Positions 7,878-18,367 of a DNA stretch of 64,000 nt are shown piece after piece. Made by a program: the position numbers and the translations under genes. Under the pieces are notes generated by a model, which was not told the origin of the DNA, did not search any database, and was given only the letters and a program-made list of their open reading frames with translations. The DNA is from Skermanella mucosa (lineage in GTDB: Bacteria; Pseudomonadota; Alphaproteobacteria; Azospirillales; Azospirillaceae). Location: positions 4,858,501-4,922,500 of the forward strand of contig NZ_CP086106.1 of NCBI RefSeq assembly GCF_016765655.2, in the 5' to 3' direction. Numbering within the stretch: the stretch's first letter is position 1; every line of letters starts with the position of its first letter.

Positions 7878-9716
7878 ATGGAAGACCTCAACCTCGCCCT
7901 GATCGGCAACTGCAGCTTCACCGCCCTGCTCGACACCAGGGCCCGCATCGTCTGGTCCTGCCTGCCGCGCCCCGACGGCGACCCGGTCTTCTGCAGCCTG
8001 CTCAACGGCGCGCCGGGCGACGACGGGCAGGCACTTCCCGACTGGGGCTTCTACGAGATCGAGCTGCTGGGCTGCGCCGGCTCGGAACAGCGCTACCTGC
8101 CCAACACGGCCGTGGTGGAAACCGTCCTCCATGACGGCAACGGATCGGCGATCGAGATCACCGACTTCGCGCCGCGCCACCAGCACCACGGCAGGTCGTA
8201 CCGACCGGCCACGATCGTCCGCCTAGTCCGGGCGCTGCGCGGCACGCCCCGCATCATGATCCGGGTCCGTCCGCGGTTCGACTATGGCGAGGTGGCGCCC
8301 GAGATCACCCGCGGCAGCAACCATATCCGCTACGTCTCGGCGGACAAGGTACTCCGCCTGACCACCGACGCGCCGATCGCCTATGTCCTGGACGAGACGC
8401 CGTTCGTGCTGGACGAACCGGTCACCCTGATTCTCGGCCCGGACGAGCCCCTGCGCGCGCCGATCGACGAGAGCGGGCGCCGGCTGCTCGACCTGACGCG
8501 CGACTACTGGCGGCAGTACGCGCGGTCTCTGGCGCTGCCGTTCGAATGGCAGGAGGCGGTGATCCGCGCCGCCATCACCTTGAAGATCTGCACCTTCGAG
8601 GAGACCGGCGCGGTGATCGCCGCGGTCACCACCTCGATCCCGGAGGCGCCGGGCACGATACGCAACTGGGACTACCGGTTCTGCTGGGTGCGGGACGCCT
8701 ATTTCGTGATCCAGGCGCTCAACAGCCTGGGCGTGACCATCACCATGGAGAACTATCTCCACTACATCACCAACATCGTGGCCGGCGCCTCGAAGGGCGC
8801 GCTCCAGCCTGTCTACGGCATCGCGCAGGAGATGCGGCTGGTCGAGCGCGTAGCCCCCGGCCTCGCCGGATACCGCGGAATGGGTCCGGTCCGGGTCGGC
8901 AACGAGGCCTATGCCCAGCTTCAGAACGACAGCTACGGCGCCGTGATCCTGGCCTCGGCCCAGGCCTTCTTCGACCAGCGGCTGGCCCGTCCGGGCGGCA
9001 TGGACCTGTTCCGCCGGCTGGAACTGCTGGGCGAGCAGGCGGTCATGCTCTTCGACAAGCCGGACGCCGGCCTGTGGGAGCTGCGCACCACCGAGCATGT
9101 CCATACCTTCTCCTCCGTGATGTGCTGGGCCGCCTGCGACCGGCTGGCCCGGATCGCCTTGCAGCTCCGGCTCGACGAACGCGCTGTGTACTGGCGGGAG
9201 CATGCCGACGGGATCCGGCAGACCGTCCTGGAGCGGGCCTGGAACCCGAAGCTGAACAGTTTCGTGGATGCCTACCGGACCGGCGACGGGTTCGACCACG
9301 ACGACCGCGAGGGCGTCGGCAAGATCGACGCCAGCCTGCTGCTGATGCATGAGCTGCGCTTCATCGAGGCGCGCGATCCCCGCTTCCTCGGCACCGTGGC
9401 GGCGATCGAGAACACGCTCAAGCGGGGTAGCATGCTCTACAGGTACGTCGCCGCGGATGATTTCGGCTATCCTGAGACCGCCTTCACCATCTGCACCTTC
9501 TGGTATATCGACGCCCTCGCGGCGATCGGCCGGAAGGACGAGGCGCGGACCTTGTTCGAGCAGATGCTGTCCCACCGCAACCATGTGGGCCTGCTGTCTG
9601 AGGACATCGACCCGGCCACCGGCGAACTCTGGGGCAACTATCCCCAGACCTATTCGATGGTCGGCCTGATCAACTCGGCCATGCGGCTGAGCAAACCCTG
9701 GGAGGAAGCGTTTTGA
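7878..9716 (+). CDS. Glycoside hydrolase family 15 protein (trehalase or glucoamylase type)
   Basis: A 612-residue enzyme with the N-terminal beta-sandwich and C-terminal (alpha/alpha)6 barrel of GH15. The signature RNWDYRFCWVRDAYF starts near residue 262. The probable general acid is Glu401 (GLWELR) and the general base Glu575 (SEDIDP), so catalysis should be possible. There is no signal peptide, so it acts in the cytoplasm. Lying between otsB and otsA, with glucokinase downstream, it is most simply an alpha,alpha-trehalase feeding glucose to Glk, though glucan or maltose hydrolysis is not excluded. Its last four bases overlap the otsA start. Confidence 0.85.
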   Translation: MEDLNLALIGNCSFTALLDTRARIVWSCLPRPDGDPVFCSLLNGAPGDDGQALPDWGFYEIELLGCAGSEQRYLPNTAVVETVLHDGNGSAIEITDFAPRHQHHGRSYRPATIVRLVRALRGTPRIMIRVRPRFDYGEVAPEITRGSNHIRYVSADKVLRLTTDAPIAYVLDETPFVLDEPVTLILGPDEPLRAPIDESGRRLLDLTRDYWRQYARSLALPFEWQEAVIRAAITLKICTFEETGAVIAAVTTSIPEAPGTIRNWDYRFCWVRDAYFVIQALNSLGVTITMENYLHYITNIVAGASKGALQPVYGIAQEMRLVERVAPGLAGYRGMGPVRVGNEAYAQLQNDSYGAVILASAQAFFDQRLARPGGMDLFRRLELLGEQAVMLFDKPDAGLWELRTTEHVHTFSSVMCWAACDRLARIALQLRLDERAVYWREHADGIRQTVLERAWNPKLNSFVDAYRTGDGFDHDDREGVGKIDASLLLMHELRFIEARDPRFLGTVAAIENTLKRGSMLYRYVAADDFGYPETAFTICTFWYIDALAAIGRKDEARTLFEQMLSHRNHVGLLSEDIDPATGELWGNYPQTYSMVGLINSAMRLSKPWEEAF

Positions 9717-11110
9717 GCAGACTGGTCGTGGTGTCGAACCGGGTCGCCCCGATCGACGAGGGCAAGCAGTCGGCCGGCGGGCTCGCCGTCGCCGTGCTGG
9801 CCGCCCTCAAGAAGACGGGCGGGATCTGGTTCGGCTGGAGCGGCGACGTCGTCGCGGCGCCGCCGTCCGCCCCCAGCCTGACGCCGGTCGGTCGCCTGAC
9901 CTATGCGACCCTGGACCTGGCGAAGCGGGACTACGAGGAATATTACAACGGCTACGCCAACTCGACCCTGTGGCCGCTGTTCCATTTCCGGCTCGGGCTG
10001 ACCAATTTCAGCCGGCGCAACTACGCGGGCTACCAGCGGGTCAACAGCCTGTTCGCCTCCAAGCTGGCGCCGTTGCTGGAGCCGGACGACATGGTCTGGG
10101 TCCACGACTACCACCTGATCCCGTTCGCCGAGCAGCTCCGCATGATCGGGATGAAGCACCGCATGGGCTTCTTCCTGCACACGCCGTTCCCGGCGCCCGA
10201 GATCCTGGTGGCGCTGCCCAACCACGAGGACCTGGTGAGGGCGCTGTGCGCCTACGACGTGGTCGGTTTCCACACGCTGTGCGACCTGCGCTGCTTCATC
10301 AACTATATCCGGTTCGAGGCACGCGGCACGGTGACCGACCGGGGACCGGGCGAGGGCTACTACATCAAGGCGTTCGGCCGCACCCTGGTGGCCCGCTCCT
10401 TCCCGATCAGCATCGACACCGAGCCGCTGGTGGCGCTCGCGGGGCAGGCAGCCAACACCCGGCAGACCGAGCGCCTGCGGGACAGCCTGGTCGGGCGCGA
10501 CCTGATCATCGGCGTCGACCGGCTGGACTATTCCAAGGGACTGCCGCAGCGATTCGAATCCTTCCACTGCCTGCTGGAGAACTATCCGGCCAACCGGGGC
10601 CACGTCTCATTCCTCCAGATCGCCCCGCCGTCCCGCTCCGACGTGCCGGAATACATCGCGATCCGCAAGGAGCTGGAGACGCTGAGCGGCCACATCAACG
10701 GCCGCTTCGCCGAGTTCGACTGGGTGCCGATCCGCTACCTGAACAAGAGCTTCACCCGCCGCTCGCTGGCCGGGTTCTTCCGGGTCAGCAAGGTCGGTCT
10801 GGTGACGCCGCTGCGCGACGGCATGAACCTGGTCGCCAAGGAGTACGTCGCCTGCCAGGATCCGGAAGACCCCGGCGTGCTGGTCCTGTCCCGCTTCGCC
10901 GGCGCCGCGGAGGAGCTGGACGCGGCGCTGATCGTCAACCCCTACGATATCGAATCGGTCGCCGACGCGCTCCAGCGCGCCCTCACCATGCCGCTGGAGG
11001 AACGCAAGCGGCGCCATGCCGACATGATGGCCGTGCTCCGGCGGAACGACATTTCCGTCTGGCGCGAGAATTTCGTCACGGCGCTGACGCGGGCGCCCTA
11101 CGATAGCTGA
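9713..11110 (+). CDS. otsA: Trehalose-6-phosphate synthase (GT20)
   Basis: A 465-residue retaining glycosyltransferase joining UDP-glucose and glucose 6-phosphate. Seen are the N-terminal [10 protein letters not shown] strand with the Gly-Gly acceptor loop (SAGGLAVAV), the [11 protein letters not shown] motif, FLHTPFP, and the donor-site [10 protein letters not shown] followed by the C-terminal [16 protein letters not shown] motif. Length is normal for bacterial OtsA. Translation starts at TTG, overlapping the upstream stop as TTGA, with GGAGG 7 bp ahead, so translational coupling with the GH15 gene is likely. Confidence 0.94.
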   Translation: MSRLVVVSNRVAPIDEGKQSAGGLAVAVLAALKKTGGIWFGWSGDVVAAPPSAPSLTPVGRLTYATLDLAKRDYEEYYNGYANSTLWPLFHFRLGLTNFSRRNYAGYQRVNSLFASKLAPLLEPDDMVWVHDYHLIPFAEQLRMIGMKHRMGFFLHTPFPAPEILVALPNHEDLVRALCAYDVVGFHTLCDLRCFINYIRFEARGTVTDRGPGEGYYIKAFGRTLVARSFPISIDTEPLVALAGQAANTRQTERLRDSLVGRDLIIGVDRLDYSKGLPQRFESFHCLLENYPANRGHVSFLQIAPPSRSDVPEYIAIRKELETLSGHINGRFAEFDWVPIRYLNKSFTRRSLAGFFRVSKVGLVTPLRDGMNLVAKEYVACQDPEDPGVLVLSRFAGAAEELDAALIVNPYDIESVADALQRALTMPLEERKRRHADMMAVLRRNDISVWRENFVTALTRAPYDS

Positions 11111-11139
11111 CCACGGGGGAAGCGGAAGGAGACAGACCC

Positions 11140-12099
11140 ATGACCGGAACACGCCATCTCGTCGCCGACATCGGCGCGACCAACGCCCGCTTCGGGCTGC
11201 TCGACGCGGCCGGCCGCCTGCTCCACACCCGCACCCTGCCCTGCACCGGCTATCCCACGCTGGAGGCCGCGGGCCAAGCCTATCTGGCCGCCGCCCAGCC
11301 CGACGTCCACCCGGCGGAGGGGGCCATCGCGATCGCCGGGCCGGTGACCGGCGACGTGCTGACCATGACCAACCATCCCTGGACCTTCTCGGTGCGGGAC
11401 ACCTGCAAGGCGCTCGGGCTAGGCCGGCTGGAGGTGGTCAACGACTTCACCGCCGTCGCCATGTCGATTCCGCTGCTGACCGAGGCCGACCGGGTCCAGG
11501 TCGGCGACGGCTCCCCGGTCCCGGGCGACGTGATCGGCGTGATCGGCCCCGGCACCGGCCTGGGCGTTTCCGGCCTGGTCCATGGTCCCGGAGGCTGGAC
11601 GGCGCTCGCGGGCGAAGGCGGGCACGTGACCATGGCGCCGATCTCGGACCGGGAGAGCGCCGTGCTCGACCAGCTCCGCAAGCAGTTCAACCATGTCTCG
11701 GCGGAGCGGGTGATCTCCGGCCAGGGGCTCGTCAACCTGTATGAGGCCCTGTCCCTGCTCGACCACCGCGAGCCGGAGAGCCTGACCCCCGCCGACGTCG
11801 CGGGCCGCGGGCTGGACGGCACCAACCCGACCTGCGTCGAGGCGCTGGAGATGTTCTGCGCCATGCTCGGCACCGTCGCCGGCAACCTGGCGCTGACCCT
11901 GGGCTCGCGCGGCGGCGTCTATATCGCGGGAGGCATCGTCCCGCGCCTGGGCGGCTTCTTCACCCGTTCCCGGTTCCGCAAGCGGTTCGTCGAGAAGGGC
12001 CGGCTGCGCGACTATCTCGGGCCGATACCCACATATGTCGTGACCCACGAACTGCCGGCTTTCCTGGGGCTGAAGGCCGTCCTGGACAAGGCCGCGTAA
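11140..12099 (+). CDS. glk: Glucokinase
   Basis: A 319-residue cytoplasmic ATP-dependent glucokinase of the bacterial Glk type (ASKHA fold). The phosphate-1 motif is ADIGATNARFGLLD, the glucose-binding region VVNDFTAVAMSIPLL, the phosphate-2 loop GPGTGLGVSGLV, and the zinc-free GEGGHVTMAPISDRE stretch follows. GGAGA lies about 9 bp before ATG. As the last gene of the trehalose operon it would phosphorylate glucose set free by the GH15 enzyme, closing a trehalose cycle to glucose 6-phosphate, a substrate of OtsA. Confidence 0.93.
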   Translation: MTGTRHLVADIGATNARFGLLDAAGRLLHTRTLPCTGYPTLEAAGQAYLAAAQPDVHPAEGAIAIAGPVTGDVLTMTNHPWTFSVRDTCKALGLGRLEVVNDFTAVAMSIPLLTEADRVQVGDGSPVPGDVIGVIGPGTGLGVSGLVHGPGGWTALAGEGGHVTMAPISDRESAVLDQLRKQFNHVSAERVISGQGLVNLYEALSLLDHREPESLTPADVAGRGLDGTNPTCVEALEMFCAMLGTVAGNLALTLGSRGGVYIAGGIVPRLGGFFTRSRFRKRFVEKGRLRDYLGPIPTYVVTHELPAFLGLKAVLDKAA

Positions 12100-12111
12100 T
12101 GCCCCGCCGCT

Positions 12112-12237
12112 GGAGCGGATTCCGACCGGGTTGACCCGTTCCACACGGCCTGCCGTTCCACTTGTCGCGACGCGTTGGGCCACGGCCCAACGCGTCGGTC
12201 CGGCTGCCCCGGGCGGATCGACCTGATCGGGTGCCGC
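12112..12237. repeat. Interspersed palindromic repeat, copy 1
   Basis: Its core is a perfect 14-bp inverted repeat (12168-12181 and 12184-12197, 2-nt loop). Read on the minus strand, the whole unit matches 35829-36015 over both flanks (shared stretches include CCCGATCAGGTCGATCC and GGGGCAGCCGG), differing by one internal insertion in the second copy. It lies between the ends of two convergent genes and may also stop transcription, although no T-run follows. Confidence 0.8.
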
Positions 12238-12238
12238 T

Positions 12239-13699
12239 CTAGACCGGGTCTGGCGGGCGCACTTTGGCGGGATGCCTGAGCTTCCAGGCGCGCATCAGCA
12301 GGCCGCCGCCGACCAGCAGGGCCGCGAGCATGATCGGGACGGCGACCAGGCGGGGGAAGAAGGCCGCCAGGACCGCCACCACAAGCAGGATCGCCCCAGC
12401 CCCGGCCAGCACGCCGGCTTCCGCCCGGCCGACCGCGCGGCGGTTGGTCAGCGCCGCCCCCACCGTGTTGCCGATGCCGAGGCTGCCCGCCGCGACGCGG
12501 GCCGTGCTGGGCTTCTTCTGGCGGTGTCCGCTGGGGCTGCGCGGCGTGATGGCCTTGGGCCGGTGCTTGACGTCGAGCACCACCTCGGTCGATTGCGCCA
12601 GGTCCTCCAGGTACATGGTCTCCATCGCCTCGGCGAAGCCGCCGTCCTCGATCGCGAGGTCCAGTTCCCAGTTGCCGATCCAGCTGGCGATGTTGAGGTT
12701 GGTCGAGCCGACCCGCGCCCAGTGGCCGTCGGCCACCGCCGTCTTGGCGTGGAGCATGGGGCCGTTCCATTCGAAGATCCGGACGCCCGCTTCCAGCAGG
12801 GGCCGATAGCTCGCCCGCGACAGCGCCTGGGTGATCGGGATGTCGCTGATCCCGGGCACCAGCAGCCTGACGTCCACGCCGTCGCGCGCCGCCTCGCCCA
12901 GCGCCTGGATATAGGCGGTGGTGCCGACGAAATAGGCGTCGGTCAGCCACAGCCGGTCCTGCACCCCGGCGGCGATCAGCAGGTCCAGGCGGTAGACCCC
13001 CATCTCCGACGGCTGGCCCTCGATCAGCCGGATCGAGACGTCGCCGGCCGACGGGGGGATACCGCGCGGCTCCCGGGCCTCCAGCCGTTCCAGCGCCGGG
13101 CCCGCCGCGTTCCAGCTGTGGCGGAACGCGGATTCCAGGTCCCCCAGGACGGGGCCCTCGATCGCAACGCCGGTATCGCGCCACGGCTTCCGCCTGCCGG
13201 TCGGATCGCCGGCCCAGGCGTCGCCGACGCACAGGCCCGAGACGAAGCCGATCCGTCCGTCCACCGTCAGGGTCTTGCGATGGTTGCGGCTGAGCCAGCC
13301 GAGCGGGCTGTCCAGGCGCGGCGGGTTGAAGATCCGGACCTGGACACCGGCCTGGGTCAGGGTCCGGAGCATGGGGCGCGACAGTTTGCGGAAGCAGCCG
13401 AGCCAGTCGTACAGGAAATATATCCGGACGCCCGCGCGGGCGCGTTCCGCCAGCAGGTCCACGAAGGTGCGGCCGGTCGCGTCGTCGTAGATGATGTAGT
13501 TCTCGAACTGGATCCAATCCCGGGCCGAGCCGATGGCCTCCATCCAGGCCGGATAGTTCTCGGCCCCGTTCCTGAGCAGGCGCAGACCGTTGCCCGGCAC
13601 CGCCGTGGCGCCCGTCACCCTCGACAGGGCCTGGCTCGCCAGCATCTGGTCCAGCGACCGCTCCTTGCGTGTCGCGGCGTGAAGCACATTCGTCCGCAT
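12239..13699 (-). CDS. Cardiolipin synthase-like phospholipase D family protein
   Basis: A 486-residue protein with two HKD motifs: His140-Lys142-Asp147 (NHRKTLTVDG) and His317-Lys319-Asp324 (LHAKTAVADG followed by GSTNLN), the paired active site of the PLD superfamily. Such enzymes condense two phospholipids to cardiolipin or transfer phosphatidyl groups. Unusually, the membrane segments are at the C-terminus (about 435-480) rather than the N-terminus as in E. coli ClsA, so it resembles the ClsB/ClsC class plus a C-terminal anchor. It converges with glk across the palindromic repeat. Confidence 0.85.
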   Translation of the reverse strand: MRTNVLHAATRKERSLDQMLASQALSRVTGATAVPGNGLRLLRNGAENYPAWMEAIGSARDWIQFENYIIYDDATGRTFVDLLAERARAGVRIYFLYDWLGCFRKLSRPMLRTLTQAGVQVRIFNPPRLDSPLGWLSRNHRKTLTVDGRIGFVSGLCVGDAWAGDPTGRRKPWRDTGVAIEGPVLGDLESAFRHSWNAAGPALERLEAREPRGIPPSAGDVSIRLIEGQPSEMGVYRLDLLIAAGVQDRLWLTDAYFVGTTAYIQALGEAARDGVDVRLLVPGISDIPITQALSRASYRPLLEAGVRIFEWNGPMLHAKTAVADGHWARVGSTNLNIASWIGNWELDLAIEDGGFAEAMETMYLEDLAQSTEVVLDVKHRPKAITPRSPSGHRQKKPSTARVAAGSLGIGNTVGAALTNRRAVGRAEAGVLAGAGAILLVVAVLAAFFPRLVAVPIMLAALLVGGGLLMRAWKLRHPAKVRPPDPV

Positions 13700-13947
13700 A
13701 AGGGGTCTGCCGGCTCCGAGGGAAGGTTCGTCCTGAGGGTTCGTCCAGGTGGCCCAATGCCGTTCCGGACAACACCCATATGCCGCTCCGGTTGCCGCGT
13801 TTCCACTGAATCCGACGGGAAGCGGGCGTGCCGGGAACCTGGGGCCGGGGCAAAAGGTTAATGTCCGAACGGCCGAGTGATCCCCGCCTATCGGTCACGC
13901 CGTTCGGACGAATCCCAATCCATCGACGCTTCCAGAGGAGGTTCGCT

Positions 13948-14477
13948 TTGAACTCCATGCCGAACATCGGGCCGGCAAGCGGTTCCGCCCAGGCCATACC
14001 CATCACGCTGACCATCAACGGAGAAGTTCGGCACCTGAAGGTCGAACCCTGGACCAGCCTCCTCGACCTGCTGCGCGACGGTCTCGACCTGACCGGCACC
14101 AAGAAGGGATGCGACCATGGCCAGTGCGGCGCCTGCACCGTGCTGATCGACGACCGCCGCGTCAATTCCTGCCTGACCCTGGCGGTGATGCAGGATGGCG
14201 CCAGCGTCACCACGATCGAAGGCATATCTTCCGGGGAAGACCTGCACCCGATCCAGGACGCCTTCATCGAGCATGACGCTTTCCAGTGCGGCTACTGTAC
14301 GCCCGGGCAGATCTGTTCGGCCGTGGGCCTGATCAAGGAAGGCAGGGCCCATACCGCCGACGAGATCCGCGAGCTGATGAGCGGCAACCTGTGCCGCTGC
14401 GGCTGCTACACGAACATCGTGACCGCGATCGAACAGGTCGTCGGACAAGGCGGCGGCCGGATGAAGGAGGCCGCGGA

Positions 14478-14481
<4 letters not shown>
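13948..14481 (+). CDS. paoA: Aldehyde/xanthine dehydrogenase-type [2Fe-2S] subunit (PaoA/YagT-like)
   Basis: A 177-residue iron-sulfur subunit of a three-part molybdenum hydroxylase. It binds two [2Fe-2S] clusters: the plant-ferredoxin type (GCDHGQCGACTVLI plus a downstream Cys) and the C-terminal helical type (FQCGYCTPGQ and NLCRCGCYTN). It passes electrons from molybdopterin to FAD. TTG 13948 was chosen because AGAGGAGG lies 6 bp upstream; an ATG at 13957 is the alternative. Unlike E. coli PaoA, no Tat signal peptide is apparent, so a cytoplasmic complex is likely. The stop overlaps the next start (ATGA). Confidence 0.9.
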
Positions 14482-15494
<1,013 letters not shown>

Positions 15495-15505
15495 GGCGAG
15501 ACGGC

Positions 15506-17782
15506 ATGACCAGCAATATCCAGGACTTCCGCCGCCCCGAGGGCGGGCGTTATGTCGGCTCGGCCCAGCGCCGGATCGACGGCCGGCTGAAGGTGACCGG
15601 CGGAGCCAAGTATGCCGGCGAGTTCCCGGCGCCCGGCCTGACCTACGGCTACGTGATCTCGTCCGAGATCGCCCACGGCCGGATCATCCGCATCGACACT
15701 TCGGCCGCCGAGGCGGTCCCCGGCGTCATCAAGGTGCTCACCCACCTGAACCGGCCCAAGGTCGCCGACGAGGACAAGAAGTACCAGGACCAGACCGCCC
15801 CGCCGGGCTCGCCCATGCGGGCGCTGGGCGACGACAAGATCGCCTACAGCGGCCAGCCGATCGCGCTGGTCGTGGCGGAGACGTTCGAACTGGCCCGTTA
15901 CGCTGCCACCCTGGTGGAGATCGGGTACGAGAGCTGGCCGCACAAGTCGGACCTGAAGGCCGAGCGCGCCGCCGCCTACGAGCCCAAGGAGAAGCGGAAC
16001 GGCATCGCCCCGGCACCGCCGCCGCGCGGCGACGTGGATGCCGCCTTCGCCAAGGCGCCGGTCCAGTTCGAGAACGAGTACCGGGTCGCGGTGGAGCACC
16101 ACAACCCCATGGAGCCCCACGCCTCCACCGTGGTCTGGGGCGACGGCGGCAAGCTGACGATCTACGACAAGACCCAGGGCGTCCAGAATTCCCAGAACTA
16201 CGTCACCGGCGTGTTCGGGCTGAAGAAGGAGGACGTCCGGGTCATCTCGCCCTTCGTCGGCGGAGCCTTCGGCTCGGGCCTGCGTCCGCAGTACCAGCTC
16301 TACCTGGCGGTGATGGCGGCGCTGGACCTGAAGCGATCGGTCCGGGTGGTGCTGACCCGCGACCAGATGTTCACCTTCGTCCACCGGCCGGACACGCTCC
16401 AGACGCTGGCGATGGCGGCCGGTAAGGACGGCAAGCTCCAGGGCATCCGGCACGACGCGGTGGCCGAGACCTCGACCTTCGAGGACTACCAGGAGGTGGT
16501 CGTCAACTGGTCGGGCCTGCTGTACGACTGCCCCAATACCAAGCTCACATACGAGCTTGCGAAGATGAACACCTACACGCCCGGCGACATGCGGGCGCCT
16601 GGCGCCACGCTGGGCGTCTATGCGCTGGAATCGGCGATGGACGAGCTGGCCTACGCGACCGGCGTCGATCCCGTCGATCTCCGGCTCAAGAACTATGCCG
16701 AGAAGGACGAGAACGAGGGCAAGCCGTTCAGCAGCAAGGAGCTGCGGGCCTGCTACGCCAAGGCCGCCGAGCGTTTCGGCTGGTCGAAGCGGAACCCGAA
16801 GCCGCGGTCGATGCGGGAAGGCCGGGAACTGATCGGCTGGGGCATGGCGAGCGGCGTCTGGGAAGCCATGATGATGCAGACCAGCGCGCGGGCCATCCTG
16901 AAGGCCGATGGCACGCTGGAGGTCGCCACCGCCACCGCCGATATCGGCACCGGCACCTACACCATCCTGGCCCAGCTCGGCGCCGACGCGCTGGGGATGC
17001 CGATCGAAGCCGTGACGGTCAAGATCGGCGACAGCTCGCTTCCGAAGTCGCCGGTCGAGGGCGGGTCCTGGGCCGCGGCGTCGGCCGGCACCGCCGTCCA
17101 GGCCGCTTGCTATACCGTGCGCGAGAAGCTGTTCAACGCGGCCCGCACGGTCGAGGGCTCGCCGCTCGCCAATTTCAGCATCGACCGCGTCGTGTTCGAG
17201 AACGGGCGGATCACAGTGGACGGCGACCCGTCGCGCTTCGTCACCCTGGCCGACGCCCTGGCGGCCAGCGGGCAGGCCGAGATCTCGGCCGAGGAGACGA
17301 CCCAGCCCGATCCGGAGACCAAGAAGAAGTACTCGGGCTACACCCACTCCGCCATCTTCGCCGAGGTGCGGATCGACGAGGAGCTTGGCGTGATCCGCCT
17401 GACGCGCGTGGTCAACGCGGTGGCCGCCGGCAAGATCCTGAACACCAAGACCGCCCGCAGCCAGATCCTGGGCGGCGTCGTGTTCGGCATCGGCATGGCG
17501 CTCCATGAGGAGAGCCTGATGGACAAGGAGCTCGGCCGCTTCATGAACCACAACATCGCCGAGTACCACATCCCCGCCCATGCCGACGTCCGGGACATCG
17601 ACGTGATCTTCGTGGACGAGCACGACGACAAGGCGAGCCCGATCGGCGTGAAGGGCCTGGGCGAGATCGGCATCGTCGGCACGGCGGCGGCGATCGCCAA
17701 CGCGGTGTACCACGCCACCGGCCGCCGCATCCGGCACCTGCCGATCACGATCGACAAGGTGATGGGCGCGGGAGAAGCTTAA
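15506..17782 (+). CDS. paoC: Molybdopterin-binding catalytic subunit (PaoC/YagR-like)
   Basis: A 758-residue catalytic subunit with the Ald_Xan_dh_C domain (about residues 30-145) and the two molybdopterin-binding domains after it. Seen are the cofactor loop SPFVGGAFGSGLR, the region RAPGATLGVYALESAMDE, and the C-terminal VKGLGEIGIVGTAAAIANAV with the base-catalyst glutamate of this superfamily. Homologues oxidise aromatic or other aldehydes to acids, often for detoxification. It follows paoB by 11 bp. The PaoD-type chaperone that inserts the sulfurated cofactor is not next to it. Confidence 0.9.
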   Translation: MTSNIQDFRRPEGGRYVGSAQRRIDGRLKVTGGAKYAGEFPAPGLTYGYVISSEIAHGRIIRIDTSAAEAVPGVIKVLTHLNRPKVADEDKKYQDQTAPPGSPMRALGDDKIAYSGQPIALVVAETFELARYAATLVEIGYESWPHKSDLKAERAAAYEPKEKRNGIAPAPPPRGDVDAAFAKAPVQFENEYRVAVEHHNPMEPHASTVVWGDGGKLTIYDKTQGVQNSQNYVTGVFGLKKEDVRVISPFVGGAFGSGLRPQYQLYLAVMAALDLKRSVRVVLTRDQMFTFVHRPDTLQTLAMAAGKDGKLQGIRHDAVAETSTFEDYQEVVVNWSGLLYDCPNTKLTYELAKMNTYTPGDMRAPGATLGVYALESAMDELAYATGVDPVDLRLKNYAEKDENEGKPFSSKELRACYAKAAERFGWSKRNPKPRSMREGRELIGWGMASGVWEAMMMQTSARAILKADGTLEVATATADIGTGTYTILAQLGADALGMPIEAVTVKIGDSSLPKSPVEGGSWAAASAGTAVQAACYTVREKLFNAARTVEGSPLANFSIDRVVFENGRITVDGDPSRFVTLADALAASGQAEISAEETTQPDPETKKKYSGYTHSAIFAEVRIDEELGVIRLTRVVNAVAAGKILNTKTARSQILGGVVFGIGMALHEESLMDKELGRFMNHNIAEYHIPAHADVRDIDVIFVDEHDDKASPIGVKGLGEIGIVGTAAAIANAVYHATGRRIRHLPITIDKVMGAGEA

Positions 17783-17841
17783 GCTCGGACGTCGGGGCGC
17801 GGGATGGTGCGGCCATCCCGCGCCCACATCCGTTCACTCGA

Positions 17842-18213
17842 TCATCTCTCCTGTCCAGCGGTCGCGTCCGGCCCAGAGGGGACATTGGGGACAGGTCCCC
17901 CCTCGTAATCTATGCCCTCCTCATGCGGACAGCCGATGATCCTGTCGGCCATGACGACGGTGAGGCCACCGGATCGCTGGATGAACTCCAGGATTTCCGT
18001 GATGACCTGGGGATCGGTCCTGACATCCTGGTCGTCCGAAAGCCATCGGCGCATCAGATAGGGCTCTTGATCCTTGGCCGGGACGATCGCGACGGTGACT
18101 TTCGATGCCCTCCGGTCGTCGGGGCCGTAGCAGGCGACCGTCTCGACGGGAAAGCCGCGGAAACCCTTCTTGGACTTCTTGCCGAGACGCTTTACAGCCT
18201 GCCCTTTCAGCAT
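17842..18213 (-). CDS. Conserved hypothetical protein with Cys-rich tail
   Basis: A soluble 123-residue protein beginning MLKGQAVKRLGKKSKKGFRG, with a conserved core VACYGPDDRRASKVTVAI and a C-terminal MADRIIGCPHEEGIDYEGG motif. Such proteins are widespread in proteobacteria without an assigned role. ATG 18213 was chosen because GAGG lies 7 bp before it; the frame could extend to 18243. It converges with paoC after 59 bp. I cannot tell its function. Confidence 0.7.
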   Translation of the reverse strand: MLKGQAVKRLGKKSKKGFRGFPVETVACYGPDDRRASKVTVAIVPAKDQEPYLMRRWLSDDQDVRTDPQVITEILEFIQRSGGLTVVMADRIIGCPHEEGIDYEGGPVPNVPSGPDATAGQER

Positions 18214-18367
18214 GCAAAACCTCGCTTGATGTTCGGTCCTCATAGAAGAACAGCATCTTCAAGGATGCCAGACCCCGTCGTCCTGCTGCGCGAGCAGGAG
18301 ATCGCCATGCCGCTGGAGATGGTGAGCCGGTTCGAGCAGCGGATGGAAGCGGTGCGGGAGCGGGGCG

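Noticed and set aside
12012-14267. Very long minus-strand frame across the cardiolipin synthase gene and beyond
   Set aside because: It is a GC-rich shadow of the real frame at 12239-13699 and of paoA; its translation is low-complexity Arg/Gly/Pro and matches no family.
18257-18367. Short plus-strand frame MPDPVVLLREQEIAMPLEM... between two minus-strand genes
   Set aside because: Looks protein-like for about 35 codons but then runs into Pro/Arg shadow sequence opposite the oxidoreductase gene; no family or reliable ribosome-binding site, so not called.
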